This document shows positions 54,564 to 64,000 of a stretch of DNA of 64,000 nt, one piece after another; the stretch's first letter is position 1; the number at the start of each line of letters is the position of its first letter. The translations under genes were made by a program, and so were the position numbers. This stretch comes from Burkholderiaceae bacterium 26 (GTDB taxonomy: Bacteria > Pseudomonadota > Gammaproteobacteria > Burkholderiales > Burkholderiaceae): the NCBI GenBank assembly GCA_000955795.1, contig JYOB01000017.1:124001-188000 (forward strand), in the 5' to 3' direction. The notes under the pieces are model-generated. The model had not been told where the DNA came from and did not search any database. It saw only the letters and a list, made by a program, of their open reading frames with translations.

Positions 54564-57500
54564 ATGAATTCGCCGCGCTTCGTCCACCTCCGCCTCCACT
54601 CTGAATATTCCGTCGTCGATGGCAACGTCCGTCTGGACGATGCCGTCAAGGCCGCCGCCAAAGACGGCATGGGCGCCTTGGCGCTGACCGATCTCTCCAA
54701 CGCCTTCGGGCTGGTGCGCTTCTACAAGGAGGCGCGCGGCAAGGGCGTCAAGCCCATCGTCGGCGCCGACGTGTGGATCACCAATCACGACGAGCGCGAC
54801 AAGCCGGCACGCCTTCTGTTGTTGGTGCGTGACAAGCAGGGTTACCTGAATCTGTGCCAGCTGCTGGCCCGTGCTTGGCTCTCCAACCAACATCGCGGCC
54901 GCGCGGAGATCGCCCCCGAATGGTTCGACGAGCCGGGCGTGGAAAACGCCCCCCTGGCCACTGGCCTGCTGGCGCTCTCCGGCGCCATGGGCGGCGATAT
55001 CGGCATGGCGCTGGCCAATGGAAACGATGCGCTGGCGCGCAAGCTGGCGACGAATTGGTCGCGCGTATTTCCTGGCGCGTTCTACATCGAACTGCAGCGC
55101 GCCGGGCAAACGGGTACCGAGGCCTACATCCAGCAAGCCGTGAAGCTCGCATCGGCCATGCAGTTGCCGGTGGTTGCCACGCATCCGGTGCAGTTCATGA
55201 CGCCGGACGATTTCACGGCCCACGAAGCGCGCACCTGCATTGCGGAGGGCGAACTGCTCGCCAATCCGCGCCGTGCCCGTCGTTTCACGACCGAACAGTA
55301 TTTCAAGACGCAGGACGAGATGTGCGCGCTGTTTGCCGACATCCCGTCCGCGCTGGCCAACGCAGTGCAGATCGCGCAGCGCTGCAACCTCAAGCTGGAA
55401 CTGGGCAAGCCCAAGCTGCCGCTGTTCCCGACGCCCGATGGCATGTCGCTGGATGACTATCTCGTCCAGCTTGCCAAGGAAGGGCTGGAAAAGCGCATGG
55501 AAGTGCTGTTCCCCGACGAGGCCGTGCGTGAATCCAAACGCGCCGAGTATTACGCCCGCCTGGAATTCGAGACCGGCACCATCATCAAGATGGGCTTCCC
55601 GGGCTACTTCCTGATCGTTGCGGACTTCATCAACTGGGCAAAGAACAACGGCGTGCCGGTGGGGCCGGGCCGGGGCTCGGGTGCCGGTTCGCTGGTGGCG
55701 TACGCGCTGGGTATTACCGATCTGGACCCGCTCAAATACAACCTGCTGTTCGAGCGTTTCCTGAACCCGGAACGTGTGTCGATGCCCGACTTCGACATCG
55801 ACTTCTGCCAGCACGGCCGCGACCGCGTCATCCAGTACGTGAAAGAGAAGTACGGCAAAGACGCCGTCTCGCAGATCGCCACCTTCGGCACCATGGCCGC
55901 AAAGGCCGCTGTGCGTGACGTGGGCCGCGTGCTTGATCTCGGCTACAACTTCGTTGACGGCGTGGCCAAGCTGATCCCGTTCAAGCCGGGCAAGCTCGTC
56001 ACGCTGGAAGAGGCCAAGAAGGAAGAGCCGCTGCTGGCCGAGCGCGAAGCTAACGAAGAAGAGGTCAAGCAGCTCCTGGAGCTTGCGCAGCGCGTGGAGG
56101 GCATGACGCGTAACGTCGGCATGCACGCGGGCGGTGTGCTGATCGCCCCGGGCAAGCTGACCGACTTCTGCCCGCTCTACACGCAAGGCGGCGAAGATGC
56201 CGGCGTCGTCAGTCAGTACGACAAGGACGACGTGGAAGCCGTCGGCCTGGTCAAGTTCGACTTCTTGGGCCTGACCACGCTCACGATCCTCGACTGGGCC
56301 GAGCGCTACATCCGCATGCTCGATCCGTCCAAGGCAGATTGGAACTGCAGCCAGATTCCGCTGACGGACAAGAAGGCGTTCGACATCCTGAAGTCGGCCA
56401 ACACGGTTGCTGTGTTCCAGCTGGAAAGCCGCGGCATGCAGGGCATGCTCAAGGACGCCAAGCCTGACCGCTTTGAGGACATCATCGCCCTGGTGGCGTT
56501 GTATCGCCCAGGCCCGATGGACCTGATTCCGAGCTTCTGCGCGCGTAAGCACGGCCGCGAGAAGGTCGAGTACCCCGACCCGCGCGTCGAACCGGTGCTC
56601 AAGGAGACCTACGGCATCATGGTCTACCAGGAGCAGGTGATGCAGATGGCGCAGATCGTGGGCGGTTACTCGCTCGGCGGCGCTGACTTGCTGCGCCGAG
56701 CGATGGGTAAGAAGAAGGCCGAAGAAATGGCCGAGCACCGCGCGCTGTTCCGCGCGGGGGCGGCCAAGGACGGGCTCTCCACTGAAAAGGCCGATGAAAT
56801 CTTCGACCTGATGGAGAAGTTCGCCGGCTACGGCTTCAACAAGTCGCACGCGGCTGCCTATGCGCTGCTGGCGTACTACACGGCTTGGCTCAAGGCGCAT
56901 CACCCGGCCGAATTCATGGCAGCCAACATGTCGCTCGCCATGGACGACACCGACAAGGTGAAGATCCTCTACGACGATGCCCGGGGCAAGAACGGCCTGA
57001 CCGTGCTGCCGCCGGATATCAACGCGAGCCAGTATCGCTTTGCGCCAACCGACGCCAAGACCATCCGCTACGGCCTGGGTGGCGTGAAGGGCAGCGGTCA
57101 GGGCGCGATCGAAGACATCCTGCGTGCACGCGAAGACGGCCCATTCAAAGATTTGTTCGACTTCTGCGAGCGCGTTGACCGCCGCCAGGTGAATCGCCGC
57201 ACGATCGAAGCACTGGTGCGTGCCGGGGCCTTCGACAGCCTCCACGACAACCGCGCACAGCTGCTCGCCTCGATCGGCCTTGCCATGGAAGCCGCCGAGC
57301 AGAAGGCAGCGGCCGCCAACCAGGTGTCGCTGTTCGATCTGATGAGCGGCGACGACGCCGAGCAGCATCGCCCCGAACTGGTCGACGAGCCGGCCTGGTC
57401 GACCAAGCGCAAGCTGCAGGAAGAAAAGCAGGCGCTGGGTTTCTACCTTTCTGGTCACCTGTTCGATGAATGCCGCGACGAGGTGCGCCGCTTTGCACGC

Positions 57501-58082
57501 ACGACGCTGGCTGATCTGGCCCGCGAAGTGACCGACAAGGGCAATGGCGGTGGCTATGGCAACCGCGATGCGCGTAACAAGACCGTGGCCGGTGTGATTG
57601 TCGGCCAGCGCACGCAGATGACGCAGCGCGGCAAGATGCTGATCGTCATGCTCGACGACGGCTCTGCCAGCGAAGCCACCGAAGTGACGGTCTTCAACGA
57701 AGTGTTCGAAGCCAATCGCGCGCTGTTCAAGGAGGACGAAGTGCTGATCGTGCAGGGCAGCGCCCGCCACGACATGTTCACTGGCGGCGTGCGCGTGACA
57801 GCCGAATCGGTTATGGACATGACCCAAGCGCGCGCCAAGTTTGCGCGGGCGATCCGTCTGTCGATGAATGGCGATTCAACGGCGGCCAAGCTGCGCGACC
57901 TGCTCTCGCCGCATGTCGCGGCGGATGGCAATGGCGTCTCTGTGCGCATTAGCTACGTCTGCGAGCAGGCCTGCTGCGAAGCGGTGCTCGGCGACGCCTG
58001 GCGCATTGTCCCTAGCGAAGCGGCAATCGCCGCGCTGCGTCAGGCGCTGGACGCCGAGAACGTGGCAACGGTGTACGAGTAG
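54564..58082 (+). CDS. dnaE: DNA polymerase III subunit alpha
   Basis: Replicative polymerase subunit. 1172 residues from the ATG at 54564, the normal length. The N-terminal PHP domain opens with [15 protein letters not shown]. The catalytic core carries [23 protein letters not shown] and [10 protein letters not shown], with the catalytic aspartates. The helix-hairpin-helix region shows [26 protein letters not shown], and the C-terminus has an OB-fold and the tail for the clamp and tau. It is divergent from trhO. A longer in-frame start at 54498 would pass through the promoter and is unlikely. Confidence 0.97.
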   Translation: MNSPRFVHLRLHSEYSVVDGNVRLDDAVKAAAKDGMGALALTDLSNAFGLVRFYKEARGKGVKPIVGADVWITNHDERDKPARLLLLVRDKQGYLNLCQLLARAWLSNQHRGRAEIAPEWFDEPGVENAPLATGLLALSGAMGGDIGMALANGNDALARKLATNWSRVFPGAFYIELQRAGQTGTEAYIQQAVKLASAMQLPVVATHPVQFMTPDDFTAHEARTCIAEGELLANPRRARRFTTEQYFKTQDEMCALFADIPSALANAVQIAQRCNLKLELGKPKLPLFPTPDGMSLDDYLVQLAKEGLEKRMEVLFPDEAVRESKRAEYYARLEFETGTIIKMGFPGYFLIVADFINWAKNNGVPVGPGRGSGAGSLVAYALGITDLDPLKYNLLFERFLNPERVSMPDFDIDFCQHGRDRVIQYVKEKYGKDAVSQIATFGTMAAKAAVRDVGRVLDLGYNFVDGVAKLIPFKPGKLVTLEEAKKEEPLLAEREANEEEVKQLLELAQRVEGMTRNVGMHAGGVLIAPGKLTDFCPLYTQGGEDAGVVSQYDKDDVEAVGLVKFDFLGLTTLTILDWAERYIRMLDPSKADWNCSQIPLTDKKAFDILKSANTVAVFQLESRGMQGMLKDAKPDRFEDIIALVALYRPGPMDLIPSFCARKHGREKVEYPDPRVEPVLKETYGIMVYQEQVMQMAQIVGGYSLGGADLLRRAMGKKKAEEMAEHRALFRAGAAKDGLSTEKADEIFDLMEKFAGYGFNKSHAAAYALLAYYTAWLKAHHPAEFMAANMSLAMDDTDKVKILYDDARGKNGLTVLPPDINASQYRFAPTDAKTIRYGLGGVKGSGQGAIEDILRAREDGPFKDLFDFCERVDRRQVNRRTIEALVRAGAFDSLHDNRAQLLASIGLAMEAAEQKAAAANQVSLFDLMSGDDAEQHRPELVDEPAWSTKRKLQEEKQALGFYLSGHLFDECRDEVRRFARTTLADLAREVTDKGNGGGYGNRDARNKTVAGVIVGQRTQMTQRGKMLIVMLDDGSASEATEVTVFNEVFEANRALFKEDEVLIVQGSARHDMFTGGVRVTAESVMDMTQARAKFARAIRLSMNGDSTAAKLRDLLSPHVAADGNGVSVRISYVCEQACCEAVLGDAWRIVPSEAAIAALRQALDAENVATVYE

Positions 58083-58088
58083 TTCGAA

Positions 58089-58109
58089 GATGGCGCAGGG
58101 GGCGCCATC
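58089..58109 (+). other. Hairpin after dnaE
   Basis: GATGGCGC and GCGCCATC form a perfect 8-bp stem with a five-base loop just after the dnaE stop. There is no T-run, so it is more likely a 3'-end stabiliser than an intrinsic terminator. Confidence 0.4.
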
Positions 58110-58165
58110 GCCGGGCACAGGCTTGGCACGACTGCAGTCTCAATACGATTATTACTAGAGCATCC

Positions 58166-59233
58166 ATGAACGTCGGAATCTCGTGCAACGCGCTGGGCTA
58201 CAGCGGCGGCAGCGAGCGCTACGCGATGGACCTGGTGCGCGGCCTGCATGAGCGCGACATCCGTCCCGTGTTCTTCGCCAAGATGGTGGACAAGGCGCTT
58301 CCCGAATATCGCCAGGTCAAGGCCGTTGCATTGCCCACACGCAAGCTGCCGGGCAAACTGAACGACCACGCTTTCGGCTGGCTGGTGCGCTATCTGGCCA
58401 AGCGTGAGCACATCGATCTGATGATCGGCTGCAACCGTACAGGGGCATCGGATATCGCCATTTGTGGCGGTACGCACGTTGGCTATCTCAAGAGCTTTTC
58501 CAAAGAGGCTGCCTTTTGGGACCGCCAGCAGATCGCGCTGGAACGCCGAGACTACGTACGCTCACACGTTGTCGTTGCGCACTCGCGGCTGATGGCGCAG
58601 GAAGTGCTGGACTATTACGACATTCCCGCAGCCAAGGTGAAGACGGTGTATCCGCCGGTGAGCGAGACGAAGTTCTCGCCGGTGGACGAGGCCGAGCGCC
58701 AGCGCCTGCGCGATGAACTGGGCTTTGCGAAGGATCGCGTCACGTTTGTGTTCCCGTCGTCGAGCCACAAGCGCAAGGGCTATCCGCTGCTGGAGGCGTT
58801 CTTCTCCAGCACGAATTTGCCGGTGCAGCTGGCGGTGATCGGACGGCCGGTGTCGTCGTCTTCGCCCAACATTCGCTACCTGGGATACCGCAAGGACATC
58901 GAGAACGTCTACCGCGCTTCGGACTACACGATCCTCGCTTCGCACTACGAGCCGTTCGGGCTGATCGGGGTGGAGTCCGTGCTGTGCGGGACGCCGGCCG
59001 TGCTCGCAGCCAATATCGCCTGCACTGAGGTGATCTCGGAACAAGGAGCGCCCACCTTCAATCTGGACGATCCAGCCACGCTGGCGCGCACGATCGAAGC
59101 CGCTGTTGCCCGTGCGCAGGCCGGCCAGGCGCGCTTGGCGAATCCGCGTGAGCATCTGCGCTATGACCCCAGCATCACTGCTCACATCGATGCCTTGTTG
59201 GCGCTTGCACCTGGCGCGGGGACATTGCGATGA
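58166..59233 (+). CDS. Glycosyltransferase family 4 (LPS core)
   Basis: 355 residues with the GT-B fold: N-terminal MNVGISCNALGYSGGSERYAM and C-terminal donor-binding FPSSSHKRKGYPLLEAF, then SHYEPFGLIGVESVLCGTPAV, the E-x7-E region that holds the nucleotide sugar. This is typical of WaaG-like or other LPS-core hexosyltransferases. It starts a run of envelope-sugar genes, and the O-antigen ligase gene overlaps its stop (ATGA). The sugar and acceptor cannot be told from the sequence. Confidence 0.85.
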   Translation: MNVGISCNALGYSGGSERYAMDLVRGLHERDIRPVFFAKMVDKALPEYRQVKAVALPTRKLPGKLNDHAFGWLVRYLAKREHIDLMIGCNRTGASDIAICGGTHVGYLKSFSKEAAFWDRQQIALERRDYVRSHVVVAHSRLMAQEVLDYYDIPAAKVKTVYPPVSETKFSPVDEAERQRLRDELGFAKDRVTFVFPSSSHKRKGYPLLEAFFSSTNLPVQLAVIGRPVSSSSPNIRYLGYRKDIENVYRASDYTILASHYEPFGLIGVESVLCGTPAVLAANIACTEVISEQGAPTFNLDDPATLARTIEAAVARAQAGQARLANPREHLRYDPSITAHIDALLALAPGAGTLR

Positions 59234-60510
59234 GCGGCTTGACGCAACGTAGCCGGACGCTGATATCCAGCGTGCCGGCGGCTCTGGCCGTGTTTGGAAT
59301 CGCCATCCTGCCGGCCTTCATGCTGTCGGTGCGCGGCGCAGCGTTCCTGTCGTTCTTGCTGCTACTTGTGGCCGCGATCTGGTCGATGCTGGCCGCACCC
59401 GCAGACGTCATGAGCCGACTACGAACGATGTGGCGCGAACATCGCTGGCTGATTTTGGCCATGGCCGCCATGCCGACTGCGATGCTGATCAGTGCGCTAC
59501 TCAATCCTGCTGCGCCGCGCAATGTGCCGTTTGCCTATGGCAGGCTTTGGTTGTTCGGATTGGTGCTGTTTGCGCTGTTGCAATTGCGTCCTAAACAGTT
59601 GGAGAGTGTGCAGTGGGGCTGCGTTGCAGGGGCCCTCGGTTCGGCGGTGTGGTCGTATCTTGAGCTGCGAGCGGGAAGAGCCGGCACTGTAGGCGCGTTT
59701 TCCAACACCATTCCGTTCGGCAACTTATCGTTGTTGATGGGATTGTTCGCGCTGATATCGATCGGTTGGGCGAAAAATGACGGTTGGCCTCTGATTGGAC
59801 TGCGTCTGGCAGCGGGAGGCGCTGGACTCTATGCGTCGTACCTGTCCCAGGCGCGCGGCGGCTGGATCGCAATTCCCATCCTGCTGCTGATCGCCGTGGC
59901 GACGCTGCGGCATGTGAGTTGGAAGAAGCGAGTGACTGCCTTGCTGGTGTTCTTCGCGCTGTTGGCGGCGGTATGCGTGTCGTCGAGTATGGTGCGGACC
60001 CGCTTTGATCAGGCGATGGGGGACATCCATGCTTATCAAGCTGGTCAGACCAATACCTCGGTCGGCATCCGCTTCCAGCTCTGGAAAGCGGCCACGCTGA
60101 TGTTGACGCGCCATCCGCTCGCCGGGGTGGGAAGAGGCCAATTCGAGCCCGCTCTCAAGGCGATTCACGCGGAGGGCCTGATCACGCAGGAAGCGACTGC
60201 CTTCGAGCATGCACACAACGAGTTTCTATACAATGGCGCCACGCTTGGCGTGCTGGGCATCGGCGCATTGTTGGCGCTGTACCTGGTGCCTGCCGCGTAC
60301 TTTCTGCGCGCCGCCCTGTGCGACGATCGCATCCTGCGCACCACGGGGGCGATGGGCCTCACGTTATGTGTCGGCTTCGTACTGTTCGGGCTGACCGAGG
60401 TGATGCTGATCATCGCGCAGACGGTTGTGTTCTACAGCGTGATGGTGGCCGTATTCACCGCGCATATCCATCGGCGCCGGCAGCAGCTTGGCGCCGCTCC
60501 TGTTCTCTGA
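59230..60510 (+). CDS. O-antigen ligase family protein (WaaL-like)
   Basis: 426 residues with 10-12 membrane helices and a large periplasmic loop containing the Wzy_C/WaaL hallmarks: RGGWIAIPILLL, a conserved Arg in TSVGIRFQLWK, GRGQFEP and the conserved His in HAHNEFLYNGATLG. It would join O-antigen to lipid A-core at the periplasmic face. A polymerase (Wzy) is the alternative, but core glycosyltransferases on both sides favour a ligase. Its ATG overlaps the GT4 stop, and the next gene starts 12 bases after its stop. Confidence 0.82.
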   Translation: MSGLTQRSRTLISSVPAALAVFGIAILPAFMLSVRGAAFLSFLLLLVAAIWSMLAAPADVMSRLRTMWREHRWLILAMAAMPTAMLISALLNPAAPRNVPFAYGRLWLFGLVLFALLQLRPKQLESVQWGCVAGALGSAVWSYLELRAGRAGTVGAFSNTIPFGNLSLLMGLFALISIGWAKNDGWPLIGLRLAAGGAGLYASYLSQARGGWIAIPILLLIAVATLRHVSWKKRVTALLVFFALLAAVCVSSSMVRTRFDQAMGDIHAYQAGQTNTSVGIRFQLWKAATLMLTRHPLAGVGRGQFEPALKAIHAEGLITQEATAFEHAHNEFLYNGATLGVLGIGALLALYLVPAAYFLRAALCDDRILRTTGAMGLTLCVGFVLFGLTEVMLIIAQTVVFYSVMVAVFTAHIHRRRQQLGAAPVL

Positions 60511-60522
60511 GATTGTTTTCGC

Positions 60523-61296
60523 ATGTCCGCATCCAATCGAGCCACGCTCGCCGTCATTATCGTCGCCAAGAACGAAGCCGCTGATATCGGCGACTGCATC
60601 CGTTCCGTGCGCGACTGGGCGGACGATGTCATCGTCTTCGACTCGGGTAGCACGGACGGCACGCAGGACATCTGCCGCCAACTCGGTGCGCGCGTGTTCG
60701 AGACCGACTGGCCCGGCTACGGCGAACAATCCAACCGTGCCCTGCGCGAAGCCCGTACCGACTGGGTGCTCTCGCTGGACGCCGATGAGCGCATCAGCCC
60801 AGAATTGCGTGCCGAAATGATCGCCGTACTCGAGTCGGGCAGCTCGCACACTGTTTATTCGATGCCGCGCAGCTCGAGTTTTTGCGGCCGCTTCATGAAG
60901 CATTCAGGCTGGTGGCCGGACCGCATTCGTCGCTTTTTCAAACGCGAGCAGGTGACGTTCTTCGACGCGCCGGTGCACTCGCACCTGGTCTTCGAGGGTA
61001 CGGTCGGCGACTTCCGCGCGCCGATCATTCACTACTCGATTCCCGACCTGAAGGCTGCGCTCGACAAGGCCAACGATTATTCGACCGCCGGTGCGGCGGC
61101 CGCCTATGCCAAGGGCAAGCGTGCGTCGCTCGGCAGCGCGATCGGCCACGGGCTGTGGGCGTTCATCCGTACGTACGTCATCCAGCGCGGCTTCCTTGAT
61201 GGCGCGGAGGGCTTCATGCTCGCCGTGTCGAACGCGGAAGGCACGTACTACCGCTACATCAAGCTGATGATGCTGCATCGTCATGGCAAGCGCTGA
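60523..61296 (+). CDS. Glycosyltransferase family 2 (WaaE/KdtX-like)
   Basis: 257 residues, GT-A fold: LAVIIVAKNEAADIGDCIRS, DDVIVFDSGSTDGT, the metal-binding DADER, and FFDAPVHSHLVFEG. This is the pattern of WaaE/KdtX beta-1,4-glucosyltransferases that extend the inner core heptose. It lies between the ligase and another GT2 gene; the 14-bp overlap with the latter suggests one operon. The exact sugar is inferred from the family only. Confidence 0.85.
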   Translation: MSASNRATLAVIIVAKNEAADIGDCIRSVRDWADDVIVFDSGSTDGTQDICRQLGARVFETDWPGYGEQSNRALREARTDWVLSLDADERISPELRAEMIAVLESGSSHTVYSMPRSSSFCGRFMKHSGWWPDRIRRFFKREQVTFFDAPVHSHLVFEGTVGDFRAPIIHYSIPDLKAALDKANDYSTAGAAAAYAKGKRASLGSAIGHGLWAFIRTYVIQRGFLDGAEGFMLAVSNAEGTYYRYIKLMMLHRHGKR

Positions 61297-62125
61297 ACCG
61301 CCGCGTCGCATTGCTCTCATCGTTACGACGTATAACCGCCCGGACGCGCTCGCCCGCGTTCTGGCGGGGTGTGGCGCACAGACTGACCGCGCATTCGACG
61401 TCGTCGTGGCCGACGACGGTTCACGCGCTGACACACGCGTAGCGGTCGAAACGGCCGCCAAGACCGCGCCGTACCCGCTGCGCCATGTCTGGCATCCAGA
61501 TGATGGCTTTCGTGCCGGTGAGATACGCAACCGCGGCGTGCTGGCGACGGATGCCGATTACCTCGTTTTTCTCGACGGCGATTGCGTGCCGCGCCCGGAT
61601 TTCGTGGCCCGGCACCGCGCGTTGGCCGAGCAGGGGCGCCTGCTGTCTGGCAGTCGCATCCTGCTGAATGAAGCGATGACGCTTGAGGTCGTCGCCCAGC
61701 AGATCGATATCCACCTGAAGGACCGCGCGTATTGGTTTGCCGCCTGGCGCGCGGGCCGCGTCAACAAGTTCCTGCCGCTATTGGTGCCGGGTTTGCCGGT
61801 GCCGCGAACGTTCAAGGACACCAGCCTGCGCGGGATCAAGAGCTGCAACCTCGGTGTGTGGCGCAGCGATTTCGAGCGCGTGAACGGCTTCGATCAGAGC
61901 TTCGTCGGGTGGGGGCATGAAGACGCCGATCTGGTTGTGCGCCTGTACAACGCCGGTGTGCGGCGCAAGCGCGGCTTCTGCGCGACCGAGGTCTTCCACC
62001 TATGGCATCGCGAACAATCGCGCGCGCAGGAGAGCCCCAATTATCAACGCATGATGGCTCGCCGGAATACCGACATCATCCGCGCGGAAGTCGGGCTTGC
62101 GGAACTGCGAGAGCAAGGCGCCTGA
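61283..62125 (+). CDS. Glycosyltransferase family 2
   Basis: 280 residues with RIALIVTTYNRPDALARVLAG, VVADDGS, the metal-binding FLDGDCVPR, and SCNLGVWRSDFERVNGFDQSFVGWGHEDADL near the C-terminus, the ED motif of inverting GT2 polymerases and transferases. It probably adds a sugar to LPS core or O-antigen. Its start overlaps the previous gene by 14 bases. It converges on the GT25 gene with about 15 bases between them. Confidence 0.85.
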   Translation: MASAEPPRRIALIVTTYNRPDALARVLAGCGAQTDRAFDVVVADDGSRADTRVAVETAAKTAPYPLRHVWHPDDGFRAGEIRNRGVLATDADYLVFLDGDCVPRPDFVARHRALAEQGRLLSGSRILLNEAMTLEVVAQQIDIHLKDRAYWFAAWRAGRVNKFLPLLVPGLPVPRTFKDTSLRGIKSCNLGVWRSDFERVNGFDQSFVGWGHEDADLVVRLYNAGVRRKRGFCATEVFHLWHREQSRAQESPNYQRMMARRNTDIIRAEVGLAELREQGA

Positions 62126-62140
62126 GCGGCGCCGTCATGC

Positions 62141-62923
62141 TTACCAAGTCTTCTTCTGCTTGGTGATGCCGAGGAATGGCCGCACGAAGATCTGATAGAG
62201 GAATTTGCGCACAAAGATCTGGTGCAGATGATGGCCGACACCGAGCCGGTTATCGGCTTCGCGGCTTTTGATGGCGCGATCGGCTTCGAGGTTGGAGCCG
62301 CTATCAAAGTTCTGCACGCCAATCACATAAGGCACGACCGCACGGATCTGCACAATGCCCTCGCGCTCGAACTTGTACCAATAGTCTGCTGCTAGCCACA
62401 CGGGATAAAGCTGTTCGACCATGCGCTTGGCTGCAGCACGCGTGACGAAATAGCCATGCGCGAGCCACTGGTAGTTGGCGAGTTTGACCGTGCGGTGGTC
62501 AGCTGTGAGCGATTGGGCGCTGCGCTTGTAGTAACGGTCGATGTGTGTGAGCAGGATGACGAGCGGTTCTTCCGGTGACACGCTCTGAGCCAGCGCATCG
62601 AGCACGGCGGGCACATCGGGCCCGAGTTTCGCGTCGTCTTCGAGGATGAGCGCGTAGGGCAGATTCTGCTCGATGATTGCCCGGTAGACGCCAAGGTGGC
62701 TTAGTGCGCAGCCGACTTCGCCGACGGTCAACTCTCGGCTCTGGCCAATAGCGCGCGCGTGGTCATAGTGGCGCGCAAGTTCGTCGGCGGGAAGTGTCTT
62801 GCCGTACACACCGGGGAAGCGGCTATGCGGCAGGCCAAGCGCATCGAGCTGGCGTTCCAGCGCCTCGCGGCGACCGGCATCGTGGTCAAGATTGATGAAA
62901 AACGTGGGAACGCGCGAACTCAT
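62141..62923 (-). CDS. Glycosyltransferase family 25
   Basis: 260 residues. It opens TFFINLDHDAGRREALERQ, continues with GEVGCALSHLGVYRAIIEQN and has the catalytic LILEDDAKL, the marks of the GT25 family (LgtB/LpsA galactosyltransferases that trim the outer LPS core). It is on the opposite strand from the preceding three genes and divergent from msbA; about 188 bases separate it from msbA and hold no other gene. A role in LPS decoration is likely from family and place. Confidence 0.88.
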   Translation of the reverse strand: MSSRVPTFFINLDHDAGRREALERQLDALGLPHSRFPGVYGKTLPADELARHYDHARAIGQSRELTVGEVGCALSHLGVYRAIIEQNLPYALILEDDAKLGPDVPAVLDALAQSVSPEEPLVILLTHIDRYYKRSAQSLTADHRTVKLANYQWLAHGYFVTRAAAKRMVEQLYPVWLAADYWYKFEREGIVQIRAVVPYVIGVQNFDSGSNLEADRAIKSREADNRLGVGHHLHQIFVRKFLYQIFVRPFLGITKQKKTW

Positions 62924-63111
62924 TGCGGAAGCGTCAGGTGATGCGTCGGTCCGTCTTGACCGGGGATTGCGCAGCAGGATGGGCCGGGTGGTGGATTGCC
63001 GCTAAAATGCCGGGTCGCCCGTCTGTCGGATGACAGCCGCTGCAACGCACTTGATGTCGGCAGAGCCGACCGCCATGCGACGCAAGCTGCCCACCCTCAT
63101 TTGAAAACGCC

Positions 63112-64000
63112 GTGAGTATACAAGCAAAGTCTGATCACCCAGCGCCCGCCAAGCCGATGCTCAAGCGGTTATGGGGCTACCTGCGCCCCGAATTGACCGC
63201 TTTCATCCTGGCGATGGTTGCCATGGGCGTGGTGGCAGCCACGGAGGGGATCATCCCCAAGGTCGTGAAGGATCTGCTGGATCAGGGCTTCGGCGGTGAA
63301 TACGCCGGCAGGCTGTGGCAGGTGCCGGCCATGCTGGTGGGCATTGCCGTGGTGCGCGGCATCGCGCAATTTGCGTCGACGTATCTGTTGAGCCTCGTGT
63401 CGAACAAGGTGCTGCTGAATCTGCGGATGAAGATGTTCGAGCGCCTGCTGCAGGCGCCGGCTTCGTACTATCAGCGCAATACGGCGGCGTCGATCATCAA
63501 CGCGGTCATCTTTGAGGTCAACCAGGTGCTGCAGGTGCTGACCGGCGTGTTCATCACGCTGGTGCGCGATTCAATGACGGTACTGGCGCTGCTGATCTTC
63601 CTCTTCTATACCAACTGGCGCCTGACGCTGGTGGTGGCGGTGATCCTGCCGATCATCGGGTTGCTGATGTCGCGTATCAACCGCCGCCTGCGCTCGCTCA
63701 ATCGCGAGAGCCAAAACCTGACCAACCAGGCCGCCTATGTGGTGGAAGAGGCCGTGGGCGGTTACAAGGTCGTCAAGCTGCACGGCGGCGAAGCGTATGA
63801 ATCGCTGCGCTTCAATGCCATGACGAATCGTCTGCGTGGCTACGCCATGCGCGTGGCCGTGGCTGGTGGCCTGAACCAGCCGGTGACGCAGTTTCTGGCC
63901 GCGCTGGCGCTGTCGATCATCCTGGCCATTGCCATGATGCAGGCGCAGGCCAATCAGACCACGGTCGGCGGCTTTACCGGCTTTGTGATGGCGATGCTCC
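63112..64000 (+). CDS. msbA: Lipid A export ATP-binding/permease protein MsbA (cut by window end)
   Basis: The first 296 codons of an ABC exporter that flips lipid A-core across the inner membrane. I start at GTG 63112; ATG 63157 is possible, and neither has a strong ribosome-binding site. The visible part is the six-helix membrane domain, with [66 protein letters not shown] and the [27 protein letters not shown] intracellular loop. The ATPase domain lies beyond the end. Its position after LPS-sugar genes supports MsbA over other ABC exporters. Confidence 0.9.
   Translation, partial: MSIQAKSDHPAPAKPMLKRLWGYLRPELTAFILAMVAMGVVAATEGIIPKVVKDLLDQGFGGEYAGRLWQVPAMLVGIAVVRGIAQFASTYLLSLVSNKVLLNLRMKMFERLLQAPASYYQRNTAASIINAVIFEVNQVLQVLTGVFITLVRDSMTVLALLIFLFYTNWRLTLVVAVILPIIGLLMSRINRRLRSLNRESQNLTNQAAYVVEEAVGGYKVVKLHGGEAYESLRFNAMTNRLRGYAMRVAVAGGLNQPVTQFLAALALSIILAIAMMQAQANQTTVGGFTGFVMAML

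Noticed and set aside
54430-57827. Upstream extension of trhO to a 1420-codon frame
   Set aside because: The extension is antisense to dnaE; real trhO sequence begins at about 54413-54428, just after a TATAAT box.
58089-58109. Intrinsic terminator after dnaE
   Set aside because: The stem is good but no T-run follows, so it is reported only as a hairpin.
1-64000. Insertion sequences, prophage, CRISPR arrays, rRNA genes
   Set aside because: No transposase, integrase, phage structural or cas gene and no regularly spaced repeats were found; only the 80-bp element at 21429 resembles mobile DNA.

Overview
The window is high-GC chromosomal DNA from a betaproteobacterium of the Burkholderiaceae, most likely a Ralstonia of the pickettii/insidiosa/mannitolilytica type. 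I infer this from protein flavour and gene order (yqeY-dnaG-rpoD, thrB-DUF2782-polA, DUF2957 lipoproteins, a BPSS1780-type membrane protein, a single-chain acyl-CoA carboxylase); no database search was possible. Gene density is high, with short intergenic gaps and many intrinsic terminators. I see no insertion sequence, prophage, CRISPR array or rRNA.

Layout. 1-2.1 kb: a stand-alone infA with a TTG start and a structured leader, then an exported glycoside-hydrolase-like protein behind an unusual palindrome-rich promoter region. 2.2-6.0 kb: valS-galU (minus). 6.1-8.5 kb: uvrD. 8.5-11.9 kb (minus): a LOG-family protein, a DUF2782 protein, homoserine kinase and a membrane protein; the LOG gene is divergent from polA (11.9-14.7 kb). 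14.9-18.2 kb: type II NADH dehydrogenase, Tat-type dienelactone hydrolase and a ZIP metal transporter. 18.2-21.3 kb (minus): sulfurtransferase, DMT permease and an orphan Rieske oxygenase. 21.7-26 kb: xseB-ispA-dxs (isoprenoid precursors) and folE2 with a structured leader. 26-33.6 kb: tsaD (minus), an HI0933-type flavoprotein, and the macromolecular-synthesis genes yqeY-dnaG-rpoD, without rpsU in this position.

33.7-40.2 kb is the most accessory-looking part. It holds a strange CAU-anticodon tRNA with a long variable arm, a lower-GC gene-free stretch, two tandem paralogous DUF2957 lipoproteins, an OmpW-type porin, a PraB-like exported protein and an exported metallo-hydrolase. 40.2-48.3 kb: a catabolic operon on the minus strand (acyl-CoA ligase, fused biotin-dependent acyl-CoA carboxylase, branched-chain-amino-acid-type periplasmic binding protein), divergent from a TetR regulator with an operator-like palindrome over the operon's -35 box; then a flavodiiron-like metallo-hydrolase. 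48.5-53.4 kb: DEAD-box helicase, gluQ, and LysR divergent from pirin and a WrbA-like flavoprotein with a T-N11-A box. 53.4-58.1 kb: a 41-residue lipoprotein coupled to trhO, divergent from a possibly leaderless dnaE. 58.2-64 kb: an LPS-core/O-antigen region (GT4, WaaL-type ligase, two GT2, one GT25) running into msbA, which is cut by the window end.

Most of the window is core replication, translation and cell-envelope housekeeping. The best leads for something undescribed are the class-II-like CAU tRNA, the DUF2957/OmpW/PraB surface cluster, the ligase-carboxylase-binding-protein operon, the structured folE2 leader and the short inverted-repeat element at 21.4-21.5 kb.
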